Positions 18,104 to 26,024 of a DNA stretch of 42,292 nt are shown here, piece after piece. Under the pieces are notes generated by a model. That model had not been told where the DNA came from, ran no database searches, and saw only the letters and a program-made list of their open reading frames with translations. Source of the DNA: Saprospiraceae bacterium (GTDB lineage: Bacteria > Bacteroidota > Bacteroidia > Chitinophagales > Saprospiraceae); NCBI GenBank assembly GCA_020627825.1, contig JAHDGD010000011.1, forward strand, positions 6,480 to 48,771. Direction: 5' to 3'. The position numbers and the translations under genes were made by a program. Position 1 is the stretch's first letter; the number at the start of each line of letters is the position of its first letter.

Positions 18104-20500
18104 TCACCTTGATAAAGTGATTGTCCCGTAAAGAGTATCCGTAGATCCATCAAGATAAAGAACATTCATTACCCAAGAATAGACGCCTGCTTGCGCATTT
18201 CTGGCTTTAAATGTACCATCCCATGAAATAGAGGCAGCACCTGCTTTGAATTCAGTGGCTTCATATATTTTTTCGCCCCATCGATCGTATACTATGAGAT
18301 CTTGAATTTGTGCTACTTCTTGTGCCGCGAAAGGAAAGAAAAAATCATTGAGTCCATCATTGTTCGGAGTGAAAATATTGGGTACATAAATTCTTCTTTT
18401 GTTATCAACCCTTATTGTAACTGAAGTGGAATCAATGCATCCATCTTGGGATATTACTCGAACATAAAATGTTTCATTTGCATACGGTTTGGCGATGGGT
18501 TGCACACAATCAAAACAGGAAAGATTAATTGTTTCCGTCCATATAATCTCGTCCAGATTTCCAACTGAAAGAATGGGCATTAATTGAACACTGTCGCCAA
18601 GACAAATGGTAAGATCTTCATCGAATGCAATAGATGGAATATCTGCTGCTGTTAATGTTCCCGTGACAATTTCAATACATCCATTCGCATCTTCTACGAA
18701 CACCGTATAAAAGCCAGGAGCTAAAGTCGAATAGGTGCTTTGAGAAGAAAATAAGGTGTCATTTAATGCAAAAGTAAAAGATGGAATGCCTCCAGAGACA
18801 GATTCAATATCTATTTCTCCGGTATTTTCTCCATCACAATTAGGATCTATAAATTGTATGTTAGGATTGATCGGATCAGGTGCTACTAAAGTGAAATTTT
18901 GCTCTATTGAGCATCCATTTAAGTCGGTTATTGTTACAGAGTAGTTTTGGGCTTGTAAGCCCAAAATGGTGGGATCTGATTCTTCTGTATTCCACAAAAA
19001 AGAATATGGTGGTGTCCCAAAACTGGGAATAGCTGTTAAACTCCCATCATTACCAGCTTCTCCTAAGTGATTAAAGCACGATACATTGAATCCATTGTAA
19101 TCACTTGGCAAGAGTTCAAGCTGAAGAGCAGGTGGTTCTGTTACTTCCTGAAGTATAACTCCATCATTTCCAAACTCATCGCTTACATAGATTTGATATG
19201 TTCCAGCAGCAACATTGGATATTTCGTTGTTTATTAATAGGTCTGTCATTCCATTTCCTGCTATGGATGGATCAGCGATATTTGTATAAGTATAGGTGAA
19301 AGGCGGTGTTCCTTGATCAATAGAGAAAATGATTTGGCCACTTGGCGTTCCTGCGCATAACGCAGGACTTTCTTCACTTGATAATAGGATTTCGCATTCT
19401 ATAACAAGAAGATCGAGAAAGACTAAGCTATCACAATTCGCAGCTGTTAGAATAGTATCTAAATAATTACCTGTTTCGGAATAAGAACTTGAACCTACAT
19501 TGTAATTTTGGTCATTACAGATCCATACATCAAGGGCAGTTTGAGGTTGGTTCAAGACTTCTACATTGAGCTGTATTAAACTATCACAACCATTTTCATA
19601 AACGTAAACTTCTTCATAAAAGCCAGTTTCACAAAAGATAGTACCATTAACCTCTATGCATTCACCTTCACACAAGGTAGTGTCAATAGAGCTTGCACCT
19701 GGTGTCGAAATATTGATCAAGGTGCAACTTTGAGGTGCTTCATCACAAACATTTGACGCAATGACACACACCTCGTATGTCCCATTTTCAGGAAATGAAG
19801 TTGTAAAAATTGCATCATTACCAACTTGAATATTTCCTTCAATGTACCATGTATAATCCGAAGCGCCAAATACGGGAGTCGTTGTAAAAGTCACTTCATT
19901 ATCTGGACATGAATCTCCTGAATGCTCTATATCTCCTGAATTTTCCAATGGCAATACTTCAGTTGTGCCTTCTTCGACATTAAATGTCCAATCACAATTA
20001 GCACCATTACTGCCATCCATGATTAAATAATAATATTGTCCTACAGTGAGAGGTGTTAAGTTAGTAAACACTTGACTTGTATTCGATGGAATGTCTGTAT
20101 CGCAAATTGTTATAGGGGTAAAATTTTCACAATCTGTACTTTCAAAAAAACCTACTTCCAAACTATTTATCCCTCCTATACAGACTCCTACATCAACTCG
20201 TATGGTGAGATCAACTGAACCTGCAATAAAAGCAATATATTGCATGTTGTTGTATTGAGTGGTGCAAAATCCAGAAAATCCTTGTCCTTGAGCTGTTAAA
20301 TTATTATTACCTGTAAATCCATCAATATCACATATCACACATGCATCAGCACAAAATGATGTCATTTCTGCTTCTGGACCACAAATTTCAGGTTGACCAA
20401 TTGCCTTTGAAATATTGAAAAAAATAAATAGTAAGATCCAAAGGATGCAGCATTTGAATCTTATATTTAATCTATGTAAAGCAATTGTATTACTATTCAT
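18104..20500 (-). CDS. Secreted adhesin-like protein with gliding-motility (CHU_C) T9SS domain
   Basis: A 798-residue cell-surface protein. A signal peptide occupies about residues 1-36 (hydrophobic ILWILLFIFFNI, ending IGQ). A cysteine-rich N-terminal domain follows, then a PKD-like domain (about 200-265, WYIEG...FPENGTYEVCV), cysteine-containing repeats with CDSLIQLNV/CDSLVFLDL, and SprB-like segments (TPPFTYTY, TPPYSFLWN, IPSFTFALN with SVTITDLNGCS and TVFVEDANGC). Residues 704-798 are a CHU_C gliding-motility-associated C-terminal domain (YVPNIFTPNNDGLNDFF, IYDRWG-type VYDRWGEKIYE, GVYSWVM), a type B T9SS sorting signal. It is therefore exported through the T9SS and attached to or released from the surface. 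Ligand unknown. A 22-base palindrome of the repeat family is coded at 18945-18966. Confidence 0.9.
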   Translation of the reverse strand: MNSNTIALHRLNIRFKCCILWILLFIFFNISKAIGQPEICGPEAEMTSFCADACVICDIDGFTGNNNLTAQGQGFSGFCTTQYNNMQYIAFIAGSVDLTIRVDVGVCIGGINSLEVGFFESTDCENFTPITICDTDIPSNTSQVFTNLTPLTVGQYYYLIMDGSNGANCDWTFNVEEGTTEVLPLENSGDIEHSGDSCPDNEVTFTTTPVFGASDYTWYIEGNIQVGNDAIFTTSFPENGTYEVCVIASNVCDEAPQSCTLINISTPGASSIDTTLCEGECIEVNGTIFCETGFYEEVYVYENGCDSLIQLNVEVLNQPQTALDVWICNDQNYNVGSSSYSETGNYLDTILTAANCDSLVFLDLLVIECEILLSSEESPALCAGTPSGQIIFSIDQGTPPFTYTYTNIADPSIAGNGMTDLLINNEISNVAAGTYQIYVSDEFGNDGVILQEVTEPPALQLELLPSDYNGFNVSCFNHLGEAGNDGSLTAIPSFGTPPYSFLWNTEESDPTILGLQAQNYSVTITDLNGCSIEQNFTLVAPDPINPNIQFIDPNCDGENTGEIDIESVSGGIPSFTFALNDTLFSSQSTYSTLAPGFYTVFVEDANGCIEIVTGTLTAADIPSIAFDEDLTICLGDSVQLMPILSVGNLDEIIWTETINLSCFDCVQPIAKPYANETFYVRVISQDGCIDSTSVTIRVDNKRRIYVPNIFTPNNDGLNDFFFPFAAQEVAQIQDLIVYDRWGEKIYEATEFKAGAASISWDGTFKARNAQAGVYSWVMNVLYLDGSTDTLYGTITLSR
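18945..18966. repeat. 22-base palindrome inside the CHU_C protein gene
   Basis: Arms TTTTGGGCTT and AAGCCCAAAA, perfect over 10 bases, with a 2-base centre. It lies in a SprB-like segment and encodes LGLQAQN on the minus strand. It is one of the best coding copies of the T-GGG...CCC-A palindrome family. Confidence 0.75.
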
Positions 20501-20796
20501 TACTGAAAACTATTAATATTATACGTTCTTACCTACTGAAAAGTATTTTTTCATCTTAATTTGTAATCATTGAGTCTAGATCGATGATTTTAATAATAAC
20601 CTGAGATCTGGATTTCTCACTCGCAATCAATGTGGCTCGCCACATTTTAAACAAAACGCCTTGAATAAGGTGTTTTCTTTGATTTTTGCTTTCGCTATTA
20701 ATTCCGAACTCAGGTTCATATTAAAAAGTATAAGATTGATGTGAATAAGTTTCTATTTTCCTTTTAACTTAGTAGACCCTAATAAAATGTTGGAAA
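20501..20796. other. Intergenic region with nested inverted repeats
   Basis: No reading frame is supported here. Between 20598 and 20716 lies a nested dyad structure: outer arms AACCTGAG (20598-20605) and CTCAGGTT (20709-20716), an inner perfect 8-base hairpin AATGTGGC-TC-GCCACATT (20629-20646), and a hairpin AAAACGCCTT-GAAT-AAGGTGTTTT (20653-20676, one G-T pair). It separates the divergent CHU_C protein and APP1-like genes. It could be a small structured RNA, a palindromic repeat element or a regulatory region; nothing more can be said from this window. Confidence 0.5.
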
Positions 20797-21771
20797 TTGA
20801 ATACAAAACATGTGGTGGTTAAACCCTATATGGGATATGCATCAAGTACAAGATTATACTGTATAGCACGTGTGCTAAAGGATTTTAAAATTGACTGGAA
20901 TAATAACAGTCGATTATCTCTTTTTCATGCAAGCATTAAAAGATGGGGTAGTTCTGAAATTGCAAATGTAACGGTTCAAGTTAATTTTTTGAATCACACC
21001 TTTGCGTCTACTTCCAATAAGGAAGGATTCATCGTAATTGATGAGGAAATTCCTGAAATACAAAAGAAAGAAAAAATACTTCCTATAAGCTTCAAAATAC
21101 TCGATGTGCCTTCACAAAGATTGAAATGGTCGGATCGATTTTTTCAAGGAGAAGTGTTACACCCTATTGCACCTTCTAGAATTATTATAAGTGATATTGA
21201 TGATACAATAATTCACACCAATGTTTTATCAAAAGTAGCTATGGTTTATAATTCTGTAATGGTAGGATTTGAAAATCGAAAGATGATTTCAAAAGCCAAT
21301 GAGTTTTTACAATTTTTAAGTGACGACAGGACCTATCCTGTTTTCTATGTTTCCAATTCGCCATTCAATCTGTATGAATATTTAAGAAGATTCCTAGAGT
21401 TTAATAAGTTTCAAAAAGGGCCATTATTTCTGAGAGATTATGGCAGAGAGAATACCATTCTGCCTATTGATATGCCTAGTCATAAGCATTTCGTTATTGA
21501 AAAATTACTAAATCGATTTCCTGATGCTGATTTTATTTTAATAGGAGATGGGGCTGAACATGACCCATATATTTATGCTGAAATGAAAGAAAAATATAAG
21601 GAACGGATATCGCATATATTTTTACGGAAAATTTATGCTAAAAAACGGAATCAAGTTTTAACAAAGTGGAAGGAATCAATCCGCGATCCTCGTATTTTTA
21701 TTTTTGATTCATACGAAGAAATAATCCAAAAACTTAAATCTGAGAATAGAGGACAATTTTCTGTTAAATAA
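20797..21771 (+). CDS. APP1-like phosphatidate phosphatase domain protein (DUF2183)
   Basis: The 324-residue protein matches the APP1/DUF2183 family: a beta-rich N-terminal domain (YMGYASSTRLYCIARVL) and a HAD-type catalytic part with DIDDT at 133-137 (DxDxT phosphatase signature), SNSPFNLYEYL near 187 and GDGAEHDPYIY near 250. Yeast APP1 is a Mg2+-dependent phosphatidate phosphatase; bacterial members are mostly uncharacterised, so lipid phosphatase activity is inference. No signal peptide. The start used is TTG at 20797; an ATG ten bases earlier is out of frame, and in-frame GTG codons at 20812/20815 are alternatives. Divergent from the CHU_C gene and convergent with hupB. Confidence 0.82.
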   Translation: MNTKHVVVKPYMGYASSTRLYCIARVLKDFKIDWNNNSRLSLFHASIKRWGSSEIANVTVQVNFLNHTFASTSNKEGFIVIDEEIPEIQKKEKILPISFKILDVPSQRLKWSDRFFQGEVLHPIAPSRIIISDIDDTIIHTNVLSKVAMVYNSVMVGFENRKMISKANEFLQFLSDDRTYPVFYVSNSPFNLYEYLRRFLEFNKFQKGPLFLRDYGRENTILPIDMPSHKHFVIEKLLNRFPDADFILIGDGAEHDPYIYAEMKEKYKERISHIFLRKIYAKKRNQVLTKWKESIRDPRIFIFDSYEEIIQKLKSENRGQFSVK

Positions 21772-21825
21772 CAAATTAGTGATTGATAAGGATTGTACAA
21801 AGAATCATATGAAGTTACTCTAAAT

Positions 21826-21851
21826 AAAAAAGGCAACCACTTGTGGTTGCC
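21826..21851 (-). terminator. Intrinsic terminator of the HU gene
   Basis: Perfect 9-base arms GGCAACCAC (21832-21840) and GTGGTTGCC (21843-21851) with a 2-base centre. On the minus strand the stem is followed by six T. It lies 45 bases beyond the HU stop; on the plus strand it could weakly terminate the APP1-like gene too. Confidence 0.85.
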
Positions 21852-21897
21852 TTTGGAAATTAATCTCAATTATTTTTCAATTGGAAATATATTGCTA

Positions 21898-22170
21898 TTA
21901 GTTTACCGCTTCAGATAAACCTTTTCCAGCTTTGAATTTAATAACATTTTTTGCAGGTATTTTGATAGTTGCTCCTGTAGCAGGGTTTCTACCGTCTCTA
22001 GCTGCTCTTCTGTTAGAAGAAAAAGTTCCGAAACCTACGAAAGAAGCTTTGTCTCCTTTCTTTAGGCAACTCTGAATTGAAGAGAATACTGCATTAACTG
22101 CTTCTCCTGCCTGTGCTTTCGTTACATCTGCACTTTTTGCAACTGCATCGATTAAGTCTCCTTTGTTCAT
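21898..22170 (-). CDS. hup: DNA-binding protein HU
   Basis: HU is the small dimeric nucleoid protein that bends DNA. The 90-residue length and sequence are classical: MNKGDLIDAVA at the N-terminus, VGFGTFSSNRRAARDGRNPATG (45-67) forming the DNA-binding arms with the proline at the tip, and IKIPAKNVIKFKAGKGL at the C-terminus. The gene is monocistronic, with a strong promoter 40-70 bases upstream and a strong terminator, which fits high expression. It could be called HU-beta or IHF-like, but nothing suggests IHF specificity. Confidence 0.97.
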   Translation of the reverse strand: MNKGDLIDAVAKSADVTKAQAGEAVNAVFSSIQSCLKKGDKASFVGFGTFSSNRRAARDGRNPATGATIKIPAKNVIKFKAGKGLSEAVN

Positions 22171-22210
22171 ATTACAATTATTTATTAGGTGAAAGAATTT
22201 TGAACACAGG

Positions 22211-22240
22211 CAAAGATATATCTATATTATTGTCATACAA
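22211..22240 (-). promoter_or_regulatory. Bacteroidota housekeeping promoter of the HU gene
   Basis: On the minus strand TTG (complement of 22238-22240), 19 bases, then TATCTTTG (complement of 22211-22218): an exact match to the TTG-N19-TAnnTTTG consensus. Transcription would begin near 22204, leaving a leader of about 35 bases. This is the clearest promoter in the window. Confidence 0.75.
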
Positions 22241-22612
22241 ATAAAAAAACATCTTTTTTTCGCTTGAAACACCTATGATACCTGACTTTGAGTTAAAATT
22301 TCACCTTATTTCTAAAAATACGCTTCACTTTTAGTTATTAAAGTGAAGTCTTGAATAATTTATATTTATCTGTAAATCAACAATTTGCGTCCTTTTAGTT
22401 TTGCTTGATATTGATCAGAATCCTTTGCTACAAGGACTTTGCGTCATTTTTGTTAAATAATTCTAAAAAGTAGAATTTTTTTTAAATAAATCAGTTTTTA
22501 TAGGGTATTTAAGCAGTAATATGTGTCTTAAATATAGAATTGTAAGCCCTTTTATTAGCTTTACAGAAGGTTTGCAAATCAGATTTAACATGTAATTATA
22601 TATAAAGTTGAT
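22241..22612. other. Intergenic region upstream of the small lipoprotein gene
   Basis: AT-rich, no supported gene. It contains a hairpin with perfect 9-base arms CTTCACTTT (22323-22331) and AAAGTGAAG (22340-22348), loop 8 bases, not followed by a T run. The plus-strand promoter for the gene at 22613 is presumably here, but no TAnnTTTG match was found near the start. Confidence 0.4.
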
Positions 22613-22837
22613 ATGAAAAAAGTGTTCAAAAAGAGATCATTTACCATATTTATTTTGCTAGCGGCACTAAGTTTTACAACTGTAAGCACGAGCTCATGCG
22701 CTAGACGTGTGGGATGTGAAGCAGAGCATAATGTTGGCCCCAAAACAGATCGGAATGGTAATCTTAAAATGAAAAGAGGAAGTACACAACTTTTTAGCAA
22801 GAAGCAGTATAAAAATAGAAGAAGGGGTAGACGATAA
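22613..22837 (+). CDS. Small lipoprotein-like protein of unknown function
   Basis: A 74-residue protein. A lysine/arginine n-region (MKKVFKKRS) and hydrophobic core (IFILLAALSFTTV) end at TSSC, so Cys29 is a plausible lipidation site, though the lipobox is weak. The mature part is only about 45 residues: a second cysteine in RRVGCEAEHNVG, the polar stretch KTDRNGNLKMKRGSTQLF and a very basic C-terminus ending KNRRRGRR. I recall similar short Bacteroidota envelope proteins with GCxxxxxxxxKTxRxGxLxxKRGxxxLF, but cannot name a function. The gene is alone, with a terminator 67 bases downstream, which supports it being real. Confidence 0.75.
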   Translation: MKKVFKKRSFTIFILLAALSFTTVSTSSCARRVGCEAEHNVGPKTDRNGNLKMKRGSTQLFSKKQYKNRRRGRR

Positions 22838-23252
22838 AATGTATACGGTAGGAATTCCTTATATCATGTTTTGGAATTGCTTATTTTCATCTAATAAGAA
22901 TACAAAACCCCCAAGTGTAAACTTGAGGGTTTTTGCTTTTTAGTATGTATTGTAACAGGTTATACCATTCATAGAGTACAATCCTTTGTTAAGAAATCGA
23001 GTCGATTATCTTTATATTTTTAAACATAAATAGACACCTTTCTACTGAGTTTTTCTAAGTCTTAATGGGTAGTGACAGTGTAAGCTTTTATGTTGTATGT
23101 TATGTCAAAGTTAGGATCGATTTTAAATCTTCAGTTTACAATATGTTCAAAGTCATATATAGTATTGTATAATATGTAAAAAATCAATAAATATTGAAGA
23201 TTTCTTTTATATATAAGAAGCTTAGAGTAATTTCGCTTCTTAAATATGATTC
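22838..23252. other. Intergenic region between the small lipoprotein and CNNM genes
   Basis: Apart from the terminator at 22904-22938, I see no gene or repeat. The sequence is AT-rich. The promoter of the following gene should lie in the last 100 bases, but only a degenerate box (TAATTTCG at about 23228) is visible. Confidence 0.4.
22904..22938 (+). terminator. Intrinsic terminator of the small lipoprotein gene
   Basis: Arms AAAACCCCCAAGT (22904-22916) and ACTTGAGGGTTTT (22921-22933), one C-A mismatch, 4-base loop, followed by T-rich sequence. Confidence 0.8.
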
Positions 23253-24326
23253 ATGGTTTTACTAATAATATTTTTTCTCTTATCCATTTTATTTTCTTTT
23301 CTGTGTTCGATTCTAGAAGCTGTGCTTTTATCTATTACACCTTCTTATGCGAATAGACTTTTGACAGAAAAGCCTGCTATTGGTAAACAAATACAGGAGT
23401 ATAAGAAGAATATCGATCGGCCTTTATCTGCAATTTTAACGTTAAATACCATTGCACATACAGTTGGAGCAATCGGAGTAGGAGCCCAAGCAGCTGTCGT
23501 TTTTGGCGATTCTTCTGCTAGCATTGCAGGCTTTAGCATTCCGTGGGAGGGAATTATTGCTGGTGTGATGACATTGTTGATTCTTATATTATCTGAAATT
23601 ATTCCAAAGACTCTTGGGGCTACTTATTGGAAGGGTTTAACTCCATTTAGTGTGCGTTCTTTACGTGTCATTATCTTCTTGTTGTATCCATTCGTTTTAT
23701 TATCTGAATTTATTACTAAATTCTTGAAATCGAAAGATGTGCATTCTGTTTTTTCTAGGGAAGATTATGTAGCTATGACGAATCTAGGTGGAGAAAGTGG
23801 TGCTCTTGAACATGAAGAAAAAACAATTATCAGTAATTTATTGAGTCTCGATCAGCTTAGTGTTACCGATATTATGACGCCTCGATCAGTAATACATGCG
23901 GTTTCCGATCAACTTACATTAAAAGAATATTACGAAACGAAAAAGGATTCTCCTTTCTCAAGAATCCCAGTTTTTTCTGAAAAACTTGATCAATTAACTG
24001 GTTTTGTTCTAAAAGAGGAAATTCTAAAAGGAATTTTAGATGGTGAAGGTGATCAGAATTTAGCTTCTATAAAACGTAAAATACCTATTGTCAATCATTC
24101 CAAAACCATCAGAGAATTTTTTGACTTTATGAATGGTGAAAATCAACATCTTGCCGTAGTTGCTGATGAATTTGGTTCTATTGATGGTCTTGTGTCACTA
24201 GAAGATGCACTTGAAACTTTACTAGGATATGAGATCATGGATGAGCGCGATGATGTTGCAGACTTACAAGCTTATGCACGACAAAAATGGAACGAACGAG
24301 CTAAAAAAATAGGCTTAATCGAATAG
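23253..24326 (+). CDS. CNNM (DUF21) membrane protein with CBS pair, hemolysin C-like
   Basis: The 357-residue protein begins with a transmembrane DUF21/CNNM domain (about 1-180): hydrophobic segments at 2-28, about 60-85 and about 95-155, with the family motifs SILEAVLLSITPS and LSEIIPKTLGATYW. A tandem CBS domain pair follows (about 200-325: VTDIMTPRSVIHAV, SRIPVFSEKLDQLTGFVLKEE, LAVVADEFGSIDGLVSLEDALETLLG). The CorC_HlyC domain that often closes such proteins is absent, and the protein ends about 30 residues after the CBS pair. Family members are linked to Mg2+/Co2+ or Na+ movement; the ion here is not predictable. It stands between a terminator and the arylsulfotransferase-like pair (51 bases). 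Confidence 0.9.
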   Translation: MVLLIIFFLLSILFSFLCSILEAVLLSITPSYANRLLTEKPAIGKQIQEYKKNIDRPLSAILTLNTIAHTVGAIGVGAQAAVVFGDSSASIAGFSIPWEGIIAGVMTLLILILSEIIPKTLGATYWKGLTPFSVRSLRVIIFLLYPFVLLSEFITKFLKSKDVHSVFSREDYVAMTNLGGESGALEHEEKTIISNLLSLDQLSVTDIMTPRSVIHAVSDQLTLKEYYETKKDSPFSRIPVFSEKLDQLTGFVLKEEILKGILDGEGDQNLASIKRKIPIVNHSKTIREFFDFMNGENQHLAVVADEFGSIDGLVSLEDALETLLGYEIMDERDDVADLQAYARQKWNERAKKIGLIE

Positions 24327-24377
24327 TCATTCGTATATTCGTTTAACGTTATTGACTTAAGATTTAGACCCTATTCC

Positions 24378-26024
24378 ATGCGTTATTTTTTATCTTTTAC
24401 ATGTATTATTTTTTGGGCTTTAAGCCCAAAAACCCAAACAGTGGGAGTTACAGAGTATACAGATAATGTTCAAGAAGGGTATGTATTATTCAGCCCTGTT
24501 TCCAATGATAAAACGTTTTTAATTGATGAATGTGGACAGATCATACAAAAATGGGAAACCCTTGGTGTTCCTGGTATGATGGGGAAATTGACGAATGAAG
24601 GTGATTTATATAAAGCAAGAAGGAGCGGATCTCCTATTTTTTCAGGTGGTGGAGTAGGTGGTAAAATTGATGGGTATGATTGGGATGGAAATACATTATT
24701 TACCTATGATTTAAGAGACTCCTCGTTTCATCAACATCACGATATTGAAATACTTCCCAATGGTAATATTCTCGCTTTAGGCTGGGGATTTGTAATTAAA
24801 AGTGAAGTAGATGAAGTGGGTAGATCCGTCAGTCATCCAGGAGGAATGTACACAGAGAAAATATGGGAATTAAAACGTGTTGATGAAGTTCACTATGAGG
24901 TCGTATGGGAATGGGATGTTTTCGATCATCTAGTACAAAATGTGAATGAAGATCTGCCAAACTATGGCAATCCAGTTGATTTTCCTCAACGAATAGACAT
25001 CAACTATACCAATGCAGTATCTCCTTCGATTCAAGATTGGCTCCATTGCAATTCTTTGGATTACAATGAAGAGCTTGATCAGATTATTTTGAATTCAAGA
25101 AATTTTGGTGAGTTTTGGATTATTGATCACAGTACAACAACTGAAGAAGCTAAGACAAGCTCTGGTGGAAATGCAGGAATGGGAGGTGACATATTATATA
25201 GATGGGGAAATCCTGAAGCATATGGAGCTGGAACTCCTCAAGATCAGGTTTTTTACGGACAACATGATGCACATTGGATAAAAGAAGGTTTGCCAGGAGA
25301 AGGTAATATATTGGTTTTTAATAATGGAGCAGGTCGACCTGGAGGAAATTATAGTACCATTGAAGAAGTTGTTCCTCCTCTTGAAGGGTTTACTTATACA
25401 ATGGAAGAAGAAGCCTTTGGTCCCAGTGAATCTATCCTAATCTATGGTGCTCCAACAGGGGAACAAGCTTTCTTTTCACAACGTATTTCAGGCGCACAAC
25501 GGATGGCTAATGGAAGTACATTAATCTGTATGGGAAATCTTGGTGTTTTAGCAGAAGTGAATGAGAATAAAGAAACTGACTGGTTGTATGTTAACCCTTC
25601 AGGAACCTTTACCTCTGAACAAGGTGATCCACCTCAAACAGCTTCAAACTCTATTTTTCAAGCTGTTAAATACGATCCAAGTTTTATCGGGTTTGAAGAT
25701 AAAGATGTTACTCCAGGTGAAAAGATTGAATTGAAGCCTATTGATAATTGTACATTAGTTTACAATGAAAATTTCAACGAAGCATCATGGACGGCATATT
25801 ATGACATAGATCATAATGCGCTGCATATTCAGAATAAATCAGATAAAAAAATCGACATCAAGCTATACAATTATAATGGTTTGAACGTTGGAAATATACA
25901 GGTAAATGGGTTTGAAAATTATGTTTATAATACAAACCTATATCCGCAGTCCCTTTATGTTGCTATTCTTTTCATAGAAGGACACCCTTCACAACAATTA
26001 AAATTTACAGTGCTCAATGAATAA
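24378..26024 (+). CDS. Arylsulfotransferase-like secreted protein, first of tandem pair
   Basis: The 548-residue protein belongs to the arylsulfotransferase (ASST) beta-propeller family. It shares with the next gene, in the same order, the repeats QTVGV/L, ILPNGNILALGW, VVWEWDVFDHLVQ, DWLHCNSLDYN, WIIDHSTTTEEA and GGDILYRWGNPEAY. Histidines in FHQHHDIEILP and GQHDAHWI are candidates for the active site. Enzyme activity is inferred from family only. The C-terminal 95 residues look like a degenerate T9SS beta-sandwich (YNYNGLNVGNIQ, YVYNTNLYPQSLYVAILF). The N-terminus has a hydrophobic segment, but the expected AxA-Q cleavage site is replaced by ALSPKTQ, encoded by a palindrome. Its stop overlaps the next start by 8 bases. 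Confidence 0.83.
   Translation: MRYFLSFTCIIFWALSPKTQTVGVTEYTDNVQEGYVLFSPVSNDKTFLIDECGQIIQKWETLGVPGMMGKLTNEGDLYKARRSGSPIFSGGGVGGKIDGYDWDGNTLFTYDLRDSSFHQHHDIEILPNGNILALGWGFVIKSEVDEVGRSVSHPGGMYTEKIWELKRVDEVHYEVVWEWDVFDHLVQNVNEDLPNYGNPVDFPQRIDINYTNAVSPSIQDWLHCNSLDYNEELDQIILNSRNFGEFWIIDHSTTTEEAKTSSGGNAGMGGDILYRWGNPEAYGAGTPQDQVFYGQHDAHWIKEGLPGEGNILVFNNGAGRPGGNYSTIEEVVPPLEGFTYTMEEEAFGPSESILIYGAPTGEQAFFSQRISGAQRMANGSTLICMGNLGVLAEVNENKETDWLYVNPSGTFTSEQGDPPQTASNSIFQAVKYDPSFIGFEDKDVTPGEKIELKPIDNCTLVYNENFNEASWTAYYDIDHNALHIQNKSDKKIDIKLYNYNGLNVGNIQVNGFENYVYNTNLYPQSLYVAILFIEGHPSQQLKFTVLNE
24410..24432. repeat. 23-base palindrome in the signal-peptide region of the first ASST gene
   Basis: Arms TTTTTGGGCTT and AAGCCCAAAAA, perfect over 11 bases, one central T. 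It encodes FWALSPKT at residues 12-19. In the neighbouring paralog this place reads LATHAQDQ, a normal signal-peptidase site. Confidence 0.8.
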
